Shown one piece after another: positions 44,690-53,800 of a stretch of DNA of 64,000 nucleotides. The DNA is from Topomyia yanbarensis (lineage: Eukaryota > Arthropoda > Insecta > Diptera > Culicidae), in assembly GCF_030247195.1 (NCBI RefSeq), contig NC_080672.1, positions 191,361,810-191,425,809 on the forward strand, given 5' to 3'. Each line of letters opens with the position of its first letter. Within the stretch, counting starts at the first letter, position 1. Below the pieces are notes generated by a model, which worked only from the letters and a program-made list of their open reading frames with translations, was not told the DNA's origin and did no database searches. Both the position numbers and the translations under genes were made by a program.

Positions 44690-45232
44690 ATACCAGGAAT
44701 TCTTCAGATACTAAAACCCCCGTGACTCTGGTCACAGATGCGTGCAGTGAACCAAACCAATTGCGTTTGATTTCTTATCAAATTCCGCAACTTTTCATAT
44801 ATAAATTATGATAGGAAACCTGCGGCGATCAGTTGAGTGCCTCTGGAAATCACTTTTTGTCTAATACTCCGGATACTCAAACCCCCGTAGCTGGATAAAA
44901 CTAGGTGCGTTTGATTTCTTATCAAATTCCGCAAGTTTTCATACATAAATTATGATAGAAATCCCGCGGCAACTAATTGAGTGCTTCTGGAAATATCTTT
45001 TTGCTTAATACCGGGAGATCTCCGGGTACTCAAACACCCGTAGCTCTGGCCACAGATGCGTGCAGTAGACCAAACCAGGTGCGTTTGATTTCTTATCAAA
45101 TTCCGCAACTTTTCATATATAAATTATGATAGGAATCCCGCGACGACTAATTAAGTACCTCTGTGAATCACTTTTTGTCTAATACTGGAATACTCCGGGT
45201 ACTCAAACCCCCGTGACTCTGGCCACAGATGC
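44690..45232 (-). repeat. 173-bp repeats, right arm, part before Gypsy
   Basis: About three monomers inverted relative to the left array. The array is interrupted at 45233 by the Gypsy element and resumes at 50987 after the 4-bp duplication ATGC. Confidence 0.85.
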
Positions 45233-45479
45233 TGTAACGGCCCACCCTAGCCGCAAAATCAATAAGAGTGAAGATGAGCCTTTACTTGGATACAAGGAGA
45301 CAGTACGACTTTAATCGGTAAGTGAATAGGTCGATGTGAACTATCGGGGATTTCGCGGGAGATTTCTTTATTTTATTGGTTATATTTCCGAGTGGGGACT
45401 AACCGCGTGTTTGCCAAATAAGTACGGTGGTAGAAGCATTTTTTACGCTACGTGGCCGATCGAGGCGGGTTCGGTCACA
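45233..45479 (+). repeat. Gypsy 5' LTR
   Basis: 247 bp from TGTAACGGCCC to TCGGTCACA. It supplies promoter and polyadenylation functions. A TTTATTTTATTGG-type AT-rich stretch lies in its middle, but no exact TATA box was fixed. Confidence 0.92.
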
Positions 45480-45481
45480 TC

Positions 45482-45499
45482 TGGGGGCTCAACCGGGAT
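45482..45499 (+). promoter_or_regulatory. Primer binding site, tRNA-Pro type
   Basis: TGGGGGCTCAACCGGGAT starts two bases after the 5' LTR. It is complementary to the 3' end expected of a tRNA-Pro (ending in GAGCCCCCA) with about one mismatch in the T-arm part. It would prime minus-strand synthesis. Confidence 0.7.
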
Positions 45500-45872
45500 A
45501 TTGATTGTAAGAATTGCTCGGGGAGTAATAATTTGCATAGTGCTTTATTCCTCGGGACAAAGGAAGTGGTGAAAATACGATTGGAGCTAATTGTTACGAG
45601 ATTCGAGCAGTGAAAGAGACAACCAGTAAAGATACGATTGTGATTAGAATGGTTGTCAGATTCGAGCAGTGAAGGAGACAACCGTTGAGTGTTATCGATC
45701 AGCAAATGTAGAAGTGATTCCAAAATGTGTTGGTAACCCAGCAAAGGGTAATTGGTGGTAGTGCAAACACTCCGATGAGTGAGCGAGTATCTGCCTGATC
45801 GAGAGCAAGTCGGGTAGAGGTTAAACATTAAGAGATCGTTTATCGGAACAAACAGTGTGTGAAATAAACAAA

Positions 45873-48800
45873 ATGAATAATTCCTCTTGGCTGGTTTCCC
45901 CAACTGGACCGTTTATTCAGGGTCAAATGAACCGAGTGCAGTTTTCATCTACACCGCATTCGAACCCAGCGAGGTCAGATGATATAGTGGGTTCGCAATT
46001 AAATAATGGCGGAGAAAACGGAATTCCCGCTAATGCAAATGTAGTGAACAATGCGTGGGATCAAAACATCGGGCCGGGAGGAGAGCCTGGTGTAGGGCAG
46101 ATAGAGAATCCGGAACAAGCAGGACCACCGTTAGGATCCAATGAGGGTTTATCAGAGACGGCTAGTCTATTAGAACAGAATAGGAGGTGTCATGAAACGT
46201 TGGTGAATCTTGTCCAGTCACTGCATAATCGGATGAATGCGTTAGAACAAAACATTGCGGCTAAACCTCCACAAAATAACCCAGCGTTGGTTCACCCACC
46301 AACCATCAGTGGACCTATCGAAACGCAGGACAGTCAACGGGTTTTCCCATCAAATAGCGGAACTGGAGTTCAATACGCGGTTCCCACGACCAGAATAGAT
46401 TGGCCGAACATTGCGCCAATTCTTCACCCTAACGTTCCACAAAGTCATAACGCTGCCTGGTTCGGCCCTGCAAGTGTGAATGCGCACGGTAGCCGGTGGT
46501 CTGGCTTATATGCATCTGGTCATTTATTGCCGCAGCAGATGTCACACGGCTGGCCTGGCGACAACGGAATTGGTATCAGTATTCCACATGGATATCGACC
46601 ACTTGGGCCGAGGGGCACAGATCTTGGTCCATCTTTAAACAACAACAGTTCGGCTGTTCCCACCACCGCAGAAGGATATGTTTCTCGAGGAAATCTCTTT
46701 CCACGACCGATATTTAGTGGCGTAAATGACGATCTCCACCCGGTGGAATTTTTAACCGAACTGGAACGGTATTGCGTACATCAAAGCTTGGGGGAGTATG
46801 ATAAATTGCCTGTCGCGCTCTCTTGCTTGGTGGGTGAAGCCAAGATATGGGCTAGAGGGTTTGGGTATTTGTTCCAGAACTATGGAGCTTTCACACACTA
46901 TTTCCGAGATCAATATTGGGGACCCACGACGCAACGCCAAGTTTCAGAGGATATTGCACGGGGCTCATATGTCCCCAAGGAAGGGTCAAGAATGGCCCAA
47001 TATTTTCTGGGAATTGTCACCAAAGCTAGGTTTCTTACTCCTGCTCCGACTGAAAGAGAACTTATTCAACACTTGTCGAAGCATTTTCCTCGAAATGTTC
47101 AACAGCTGTTGGGATCATGTATGGACATCGGAGCGGCCTTCGACACTCTACAATCCGAAGATAGATTCATTAACTCTTCAACGCGTTATAGTAACTCGAA
47201 CACTCCACAAAACTGGCGTTCTCGTGAATCAGCTGGCAGCGGTCGAAACGGGAACAGAACCGCGTGGGCAGGCACGACTGGGGGTCAGCTAGGCCCGAAT
47301 GGAGGACACAATTACACCAGTTCAAGCAATGTGCGGATGGCCGTGGTGGAAGAAGAAGAGGTATCCGGATCACTGGATTCTTCAGTTCTAACAGTATTTG
47401 TTGGACCTGATGAGTTACTCGAGGAAGATCACGAACAGGTTAGAAAAACAAAACCGAGGAAGTCTCCATACGTTACTGTAACTGTCGGGGATATGCAACT
47501 ACAGGCGTTAGTAGACAGCGGGTGCGAGCTGTCGTGTATTTCCAGAGAGCTGTACAACCAATTAAAAAGAAGCGATATAAGTATGGCCGAACTACCCATG
47601 CGAGGAATATCTCTACGAGGAGCATTTGGCAAGAAAAGTAAAAGAGTCACAACACAAGTCTTATTAACAGTGGAATTCAATGGGTGGCCGGTAGATGTCC
47701 CATTTGTAATTGTACAAGAGTTGGTTAACCCTATGATACTTGGTGGAGATTTTCAAGATGATTTAAGTGTCTGGATCCATCTGGATGAACAGAGAATCCG
47801 TTTAGTGAAAGAGGGAAAGGAGCTATGGGTCAACTTCAGCCCAACCAGTGGACGAAAAGATTGCGTAGAAAACATTTCCCTGTGCGAACATATGATCAAC
47901 TTTGTCGACGAAGAACCGATAGAGACAGAATTAAAAAATAATCCAGGGGCGCGAATAACCTTAAGCGAGACTGAAAACATTGAATTACAAAAACTGATGC
48001 AAGAATTTGCCGACATATTCTCAGAACAACGACCAGGATTAACTACCCTATATCATCACGAAATATTAGTGACAGATGATAAGCCATTTAACATGAAACA
48101 ATATCCAGTCCCCTTTTCACGAGCAGCAAAGGTGGAGGAAACGCTAACTCAGATGGAGGAATGGGGAGTAATTGGCCGCTGTCCAACTCCATATGTCAAT
48201 CCACTAGTCACCACGATGAAAAAAAATGGCGATGTGCGAGTTTGCCTTGATGCACGCCGATTAAACAAAGTGCTAGTCAGGGATCATGAAAAACCACCGA
48301 ATATGCAGGAAATACTGCAGAAGTTTCATGGATCGAAATACTTTTCATCAATCGATCTTACTTCATCGTATTGGCAAATTCCGATCACTCCTGAACATCG
48401 TAAATATACCGGGTTCATGTACAATTCGAGGACATATGTGTTCAATGTTCTGCCATTTGGGTTGAACACCGCCGTGGCCAGTTTTTCGAGAGCGATGGAC
48501 TTGATTCTTGGGCCGGAGATTTTGGCTTTCGTAGAAAAATATGTGGATGATTTGTTGGTGCACTCTGCCACGTTCAGACAACATATCACTCATTTGCGAC
48601 GTCTGTTTGTCAGGTTGCGAGAGGCAGGGCTAAAGGTCAGTGTGGCAAAGTCTCATTTTTTCCGTGATACCGTTAGTTTTTTGGGCCACGTCATTGGAGC
48701 AGCCGGCATTGCAATTGACCCTGATAAAACCTCAGCTATACACAATTTTCCTACACCCGGGACATTGCACGACTTGCGCAGTTTCCTGGGACTAGTAAGC

Positions 48801-50645
48801 TACGTCTCCCGATTTGTACCCAAATTCTCCATGATAGCCCGACCGTTATATGATCTCCTTCAAAAGGAAAAGCCATGGAAGTGGCTGAAACCACAAGAGA
48901 CTGCATTCTATGAGCTGAAGGAGCTGTTTCTTAAGTATACTATGTTAAATCACCCTGATCCGAACCTCGTATTCGAGGTCCAGACTGATAGCTCAACCAA
49001 AGGGATCGCCGCGATACTTTTTCAGCGTCCCAGTTCGGGCGACATGAAAGTGATTTCCTACGCGAGTAGGACTTTAAAACCGGCGGAGGTCAATTATACG
49101 GTTACCGAGTTGGAAGCGCTTGCAGTGGTATGGGCGCTGGATAAATGGAGACAATATCTGTTGGGGAGACACATGAAAATAATAACCGATCACAAGGCGC
49201 TGATATTTCTAAAACAGTGTAAGCTTCTCAACGGACGCCTTACCCGATGGGTCCTTTTCCTGCAACAATATGATTATGATATAGAACATTGCAAGGGAGT
49301 AGACAATACTATCGCGGATACCCTATCACGATATCCCACAGAATTTATAATCAACGAAAGGGAAACCGGTCCAGCGTTTCACATAGCCTTGATGACTGGT
49401 CGGCTAAGTGCAACTGAGAAGGGTTTCCGCTGTGCCATTCGGGATATACGATCACAACAAGAGACAGATTCGGCGATAAGAAAAGTTCAGAGCATACTGG
49501 ATGAGTCCGGAAGTATCGTTCAAAAGAACATGAAGTGCCAGATTCGTGAGGGTATTTTGTTTGTGTCCATGAAACGAGACGCAAATTGGCGAGTTTGGAT
49601 CCCGAAGGGGCTGGTACTGAACGTTCTGAAGTTCTTCCACGAGGAAAGGGGGCACTTCGGTGTCTACAAAACATACGAGGCTATTAAACGATCAGCGTAT
49701 TGGCGAGGCATGCGTAAGGATGTGAAAAATTTCGTTAAACAGTGTTTGACGTGTCAGCTAGCAAAAAACAGAAACTTCAAATTGACGGGTACATGCCGTA
49801 GCATCTTGCCTCAAAAGAAAAACCAAATCATTTCCATTGATTTGTATGGACCCCTACCTACAGGGACCGCAGGAGTGAAACACATTTTGGTAATCCTTGA
49901 TGTGTTTACAAAATATGTGACTCTGTGCAGCATCCGAAAACCAACCGCTCGGGTCCTATGGCGTAGAATGCAAGCCTATATTAGTACCCACGGAAAACCA
50001 GAAGCGATTTTATGCGATCAGGGAACACAGTTCACGGCTAAAGACTGGGTGAACAGCTGCATGTTAGAAGGGATTAAGCTGATTCATACCTGTGTTCGGC
50101 ATCCTCAAGCGAACCCAGTAGAACGGGTGATGCGAGAACTGTCCCGTCTGTGCCGAAGCTATTGTCAAGAGAATCACCGAACTTGGGCAAATAAGCTGGG
50201 AAAATTTTCGGAAATGATCAACGCTGTATCTCATGAGTCAACATTGTGTTCACCCTACGAGTTGCAATTCGGAACGAAACCCACCGATGCTCTACGAGGC
50301 CTTTTGGATTACCCACCGGGTGGAAGCAGCCCTGAAGCTGTAAATCTAGAGGTAATACAGGCCACTATGAAACGGAAGGCGGCGGTCCGGAACAAAAGGT
50401 TGGTAGGACCAACTATGAGCTTCCGAGTAGGCGACCTGGTTTTAGTGAAAGCAAATCCGGTATCCTCAGAAATAGACGGTGTAATAAAAAAATTCTTCAT
50501 GGTGTATGAGGGACCGTACCGTGTTACCAAGGTGTGTCATGAAGATGTCTATTGTTTGGCTCATCCAGATAAGGACAAGGAAAGAGGGCGGTTCCACATA
50601 AGCTTGTTGAAGCCGTTCTATGGGTCTCCGGGCCCTAAACTTTAA
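45873..50645 (+). CDS. Gypsy Gag-Pol polyprotein, single ORF
   Basis: 1,590 codons from ATG at 45873 (context AACAAAATGAAT; an upstream GTG is not used) to TAA. Residue positions are approximate. The first 280 residues are Gln/Asn/Pro-rich. A retrotransposon Gag core follows at 280-440, and no CCHC knuckle is seen. Next are an aspartic protease with LVDSGCELSC near 547, and reverse transcriptase with VCLDARRLNK, SSIDLTSSYWQI and KYVDDLLVH near 889. RNase H has QTDSSTKG near 1037, TELEALAVVWAL and ITDHKAL. Integrase has the zinc domain (GHFGVYKT to CLTCQLAK, 1259-1295) and the core Asp-Asp-Glu at ISIDLYG near 1321, LCDQGTQF near 1380 and NPVERVM near 1415. The usual gag/pol frameshift is absent, so Pol would be made as one polyprotein. 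All catalytic motifs look intact. The clade within Ty3/Gypsy is not assigned. Confidence 0.93.
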   Translation: MNNSSWLVSPTGPFIQGQMNRVQFSSTPHSNPARSDDIVGSQLNNGGENGIPANANVVNNAWDQNIGPGGEPGVGQIENPEQAGPPLGSNEGLSETASLLEQNRRCHETLVNLVQSLHNRMNALEQNIAAKPPQNNPALVHPPTISGPIETQDSQRVFPSNSGTGVQYAVPTTRIDWPNIAPILHPNVPQSHNAAWFGPASVNAHGSRWSGLYASGHLLPQQMSHGWPGDNGIGISIPHGYRPLGPRGTDLGPSLNNNSSAVPTTAEGYVSRGNLFPRPIFSGVNDDLHPVEFLTELERYCVHQSLGEYDKLPVALSCLVGEAKIWARGFGYLFQNYGAFTHYFRDQYWGPTTQRQVSEDIARGSYVPKEGSRMAQYFLGIVTKARFLTPAPTERELIQHLSKHFPRNVQQLLGSCMDIGAAFDTLQSEDRFINSSTRYSNSNTPQNWRSRESAGSGRNGNRTAWAGTTGGQLGPNGGHNYTSSSNVRMAVVEEEEVSGSLDSSVLTVFVGPDELLEEDHEQVRKTKPRKSPYVTVTVGDMQLQALVDSGCELSCISRELYNQLKRSDISMAELPMRGISLRGAFGKKSKRVTTQVLLTVEFNGWPVDVPFVIVQELVNPMILGGDFQDDLSVWIHLDEQRIRLVKEGKELWVNFSPTSGRKDCVENISLCEHMINFVDEEPIETELKNNPGARITLSETENIELQKLMQEFADIFSEQRPGLTTLYHHEILVTDDKPFNMKQYPVPFSRAAKVEETLTQMEEWGVIGRCPTPYVNPLVTTMKKNGDVRVCLDARRLNKVLVRDHEKPPNMQEILQKFHGSKYFSSIDLTSSYWQIPITPEHRKYTGFMYNSRTYVFNVLPFGLNTAVASFSRAMDLILGPEILAFVEKYVDDLLVHSATFRQHITHLRRLFVRLREAGLKVSVAKSHFFRDTVSFLGHVIGAAGIAIDPDKTSAIHNFPTPGTLHDLRSFLGLVSYVSRFVPKFSMIARPLYDLLQKEKPWKWLKPQETAFYELKELFLKYTMLNHPDPNLVFEVQTDSSTKGIAAILFQRPSSGDMKVISYASRTLKPAEVNYTVTELEALAVVWALDKWRQYLLGRHMKIITDHKALIFLKQCKLLNGRLTRWVLFLQQYDYDIEHCKGVDNTIADTLSRYPTEFIINERETGPAFHIALMTGRLSATEKGFRCAIRDIRSQQETDSAIRKVQSILDESGSIVQKNMKCQIREGILFVSMKRDANWRVWIPKGLVLNVLKFFHEERGHFGVYKTYEAIKRSAYWRGMRKDVKNFVKQCLTCQLAKNRNFKLTGTCRSILPQKKNQIISIDLYGPLPTGTAGVKHILVILDVFTKYVTLCSIRKPTARVLWRRMQAYISTHGKPEAILCDQGTQFTAKDWVNSCMLEGIKLIHTCVRHPQANPVERVMRELSRLCRSYCQENHRTWANKLGKFSEMINAVSHESTLCSPYELQFGTKPTDALRGLLDYPPGGSSPEAVNLEVIQATMKRKAAVRNKRLVGPTMSFRVGDLVLVKANPVSSEIDGVIKKFFMVYEGPYRVTKVCHEDVYCLAHPDKDKERGRFHISLLKPFYGSPGPKL

Positions 50646-50727
50646 CATCTTCATACCAACTGGAACTGAATGGCATGGAATGATAAGTGACGCGAAAACT
50701 AAAAATGTGCCATTCATAGTAATCGCT

Positions 50728-50739
50728 GGGAGGGGGTGA
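50728..50739 (+). promoter_or_regulatory. Polypurine tract
   Basis: GGGAGGGGGTGA ends directly at the TG of the 3' LTR, the position expected for plus-strand priming. Confidence 0.75.
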
Positions 50740-50986
50740 TGTAACGGCCCACCCTAGCCGCAAAATCAATAAGAGTGAAGATGAGCCTTTACTTGGATAC
50801 AAGGAGACAGTACGACTTTAATCGGTAAGTGAATAGGTCGATGTGAACTATCGGGGATTTCGCGGGAGATTTCTTTATTTTATTGGTTATATTTCCGAGT
50901 GGGGACTAACCGCGTGTTTGCCAAATAAGTACGGTGGTAGAAGCATTTTTTACGCTACGTGGCCGATCGAGGCGGGTTCGGTCACA
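50740..50986 (+). repeat. Gypsy 3' LTR
   Basis: 247 bp, no difference from the 5' LTR seen by eye, followed by the target duplication ATGC. Confidence 0.92.
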
Positions 50987-52257
50987 ATGCGTGCAGTGGA
51001 CCAAACCAGTTGCGTTTGATTTCTTATCAAATTACGCAACTTTTCATATATAAATTATGATAGAAATCCGGCGGCGACTAATTGAGTGCCTATGGGAATC
51101 ACTTTTTGTCTAATACCGGAATACTCCGGGTACTCAAACACTCGTAACTTTTGCCACAGATGCGTACAGTGGACCAAACCAAATGCGTTTGATTTCTTAT
51201 CAAATTTCGCAACTTTTCATATATAAATTATGATAGAAATCCCGCGACGACTAATTAAGTGCCTCTGGGAATCACTTTTTGTCTAATACCGGAATACTCC
51301 GGGTACTCAAACCTCCGTGACTCTGGCCACAGATGCGTGCAGTGCACCAAACTAGGTGCGTTTGATTTCTTATCAAATTCCGCAACTTTTCATATATAAA
51401 TTATGATAGAAATCCGGCGGCGCCTAATTGAGTGCCTCTGGGAATCACTTTTTGTCTAATACCGGAATACTCCGGGTACTCAAACCCCCGTGACTCTGGC
51501 CACAGATGCATGCAGTGAACCAAACCAGTTGCGTTTGATTTCCTATCAAATTCTGCAACTTTTCATATATAAATTATGATAGAAATCCCGCGGCGACTAA
51601 TTGAGTGCCTCTGGAAATATCTTTTTGCCTAATACCGGGAGTTCTTCGGGTACTCAAACCCCCATAGCTCTGGCCACATAATATAAATTATGATAGAAAT
51701 CCGGCGGCGACTAATTGAGTGCCTCTGGGAATCACTTTTTGTCTAATACCGGAATACTCCGGGTACTCAAACCCCCGTGACTCTGGCCACAGATGCGTGC
51801 AGGGGACCGAACCAGTTGCATTTGATTTCTTATCAAATTTCGCAACTTTTCATATATAAATTATGATAGAAATCCCGTGACGACTAATTAAGTGCCTCTG
51901 GGAATCACTTTTTGTCTAATACCGGAATACTCCGGGTACTAAAATCCCCGTGACTCTGGCCACAGATGCATGCAGTGGACCAAACCAGTTGCGTCTATTT
52001 TCCTATCAAATTCCGCAACTTTTTATATATAAATTATGATAGAAATCCCTCGGCAACTAATTGAGTGCCTCTGGAAATATCTTTTTGCCTAATACCGGGA
52101 GTTCTCCGGGTACTCAAACCCCCGTAGCTTTGGCCACGGATGCGTGCAGTGGACCAAACTAGATGCGTTTGATTTCTTATCAAATTCCGCAACTTTTCAT
52201 ATATAAATTATGATAGGAATCCCGCGGCGACTAATTAAGTGCCTCTGGGGGTTGCTT
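50987..52257 (-). repeat. 173-bp tandem repeat array, right arm
   Basis: About seven monomers in the orientation opposite to the left array, one of them shortened near 51678 (GGCCACATAATATAAATTAT joins two parts of the monomer). The last monomer runs into TGCCTCTGGGGGTTGC and the terminus GCCCACTGTG at 52270. Confidence 0.88.
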
Positions 52258-52275
52258 TTTGCCCACTGTGCACCG

Positions 52276-52914
52276 GTAGCTTTCCCTGTATGCGTTATTA
52301 GGTACCAACTATACATTTGATAAAGAGTATTAAAAATATCTTTTGTTTGTGGTTACATATAATATCTATGCAAATACTGAATGCTCTTTTAAGTTATATG
52401 TTATATTTAAAAATATTATTATTCTTGAAATAGTTTAAAACTCATCATAAATATTTCAAAACATTTGAAATTAAGAAAAAGCACTATCACTCTTGTAAAT
52501 ACCGCCTACAACTTCTGTAAAATAAAATCTAATGCAAAATTAATACATTTTATAATGAATTTCTCATTACTTGAAGCATACAATTAGAGAAAGCTCAATG
52601 TGTCTATAATAAATCATGCCGACTGAATCCGTATAAGTTACCGAAAAGAGTAAATCTTTCCAGTTCTACTTCTAAAACGTTATGAATACTTCAAAGTTAT
52701 TAGGAAAAATCTCGCAAGTCGTCTTCAAACAGAATAAGCTCCAAAATTATGTCAGAAAATAATTGTTAGATATATTCCCAAAGGGTTACCTGTTAGGAGA
52801 TAATGATCAGTAGGTCGATCAGACCGAAATGTCAAATTGGGAGTTTGGTTGCAACAACATTTAAATTATCTCGAAAATTACTGCATTTTTACATTTTGGA
52901 AGATTATTGTTATA
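52276..52914. other. No gene recognised
   Basis: AT-rich DNA right of the composite element's CACCG duplication. No ORF or repeat boundary is supported. Confidence 0.4.
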
Positions 52915-53380
52915 GGGTGGGTGCTCCTATAGTTGAGGTGTACCAATAGTTGCAGTAGTGGGTTATACGACTAACTAAGGTACCAACCATCAACAAATCT
53001 TTTTTTATCGATTCATCGCACTAAAATTTTGCGATAATAAAATCATTATCCTTGAAATTTGTTCAAAAAACTATTGTAAAAATTTATTTTCTTCGAATTT
53101 TGAGCTCCCTTGCACCTATAGATCTAATGTATCTATAGTTGCAAGTCCCTTTGAAGTGAATGGGATTTGCACAAACAGGAACCGAAATTAGCGATTGCAC
53201 CTGGTACATGTGTTCCTGGTGGTACAAGCGGTTTTGAATACATTAATTGGATTTTAAACTTTATATTTTTCCTATGAAGTAGGGATTAAAAGCTTTCGTT
53301 TAATGTATCAACATTTCCCATATGCCTATTCATCGATTTTTACCAAAAGTTTAAGTATGCGACTATTGGTACATCCACCC
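52915..53380. mobile_element. TA-flanked MITE with GGGTGG termini
   Basis: Left end GGGTGGGTGCTCCTATAGTTG and the reverse complement of the right end, GGGTGGATGTACCAATAGTCG, match over about 21 bp, with TA at 52913-52914 and 53381-53382. This fits Tc1/mariner-type target sites. Internal copies of CTATAGTTGCA and ACCAATAGTTGCAG repeat the terminal motif. 466 bp, no ORF. Confidence 0.65.
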
Positions 53381-53382
53381 TA

Positions 53383-53800
53383 AGCATTTTGGCTTTGGAA
53401 TTATATTTTATGTTTTTATCGTTGGACATCCGACAACAAAAATAACAAAATATAATATTAAGTTTTAATTATTTGATAAATATCACATTTTGCAGTGAAT
53501 ATTCTCTCATAACGAAAACGTGATTCCCGGTAACTCATTTTCGAATAGTTTTACTACAGAGAACAGACAAACACGTCGAGCGACGTGTTGTAAAAATTAA
53601 CGATCTATTCAAAATACCTATTGCTGGAATTCTGCCGGTTGTTCGTAACGTCGGTTAGTGGGTTAGTGGCAAGTTGCAACTTGCTGCTGTTATTTGAAAA
53701 GGATCGTCATTTATCTTACACACGCTGAAAACATGATTTGCACGTCAGTCATTAGTGGTTAAAAGTCATAATAGATTCTCGATACCGCGATTCAAGCTTA
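53383..53800. other. No gene recognised
   Basis: Spacer before the LINE. The exact 5' end of the truncated LINE could not be fixed. Confidence 0.35.

Larger units (their letters stand above)
29883..47279. repeat. Large tandem duplication, unit 2 (17,397 bp)
   Basis: Second copy of unit 1, holding the complete Transib-like element, the TATG-microsatellite repeat and the 5' part of the Gypsy element. It continues without a break into the rest of the Gypsy element at 47280, where unit 1 instead jumps back to the left end of the unit. Confidence 0.9.
45233..50986 (+). mobile_element. Intact-looking Ty3/Gypsy LTR retrotransposon
   Basis: Two 247-bp LTRs (TG...CA) that appear identical, a 4-bp target duplication ATGC (45229-45232 and 50987-50990), a primer site, a single long gag-pol frame and a polypurine tract before the 3' LTR. 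Length 5,754 bp. No envelope ORF. The identical LTRs and unbroken frame point to a very recent insertion. The insertion site is inside a monomer of the 173-bp array. Confidence 0.92.
37985..52270. mobile_element. Large composite element with CACAGTG ends and satellite arms
   Basis: The left terminus CACAGTGGGCAAAAAGCGAC and right terminus (reverse complement CACAGTGGGCAAAAAGCAAC) are flanked by an exact 5-bp duplication CACCG at 37980-37984 and 52271-52275. CAC-starting termini with GC-rich 5-bp duplications fit the Transib superfamily. Just inside both ends lie long arrays of a 173-bp monomer in opposite orientation, giving foldback-like arms of over 1 kb. The 14,286-bp length includes later insertions: a 3.17-kb Transib-like element, a TATG-microsatellite repeat and a 5.75-kb Gypsy element. 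No transposase belonging to the outer element itself was found, so it is non-autonomous. Confidence 0.75.

Noticed and set aside
45336..45572. 78-codon ORF across the LTR and leader
   Set aside because: Lies in the LTR and primer-site region; explained by the retrotransposon's noncoding parts.
45475..45903. 142-codon minus-strand ORF over the Gypsy leader and gag start (also 28078-28506)
   Set aside because: Antisense shadow of the retrotransposon with no recognisable domain.
46798..47292. 164-codon frame overlapping gag (also 29401-29910)
   Set aside because: Out-of-frame shadow of a strongly supported gag-pol frame.
37985..52270. Outer element as a single autonomous transposon with its own transposase
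   Set aside because: All coding capacity inside belongs to nested elements with their own termini and target duplications.
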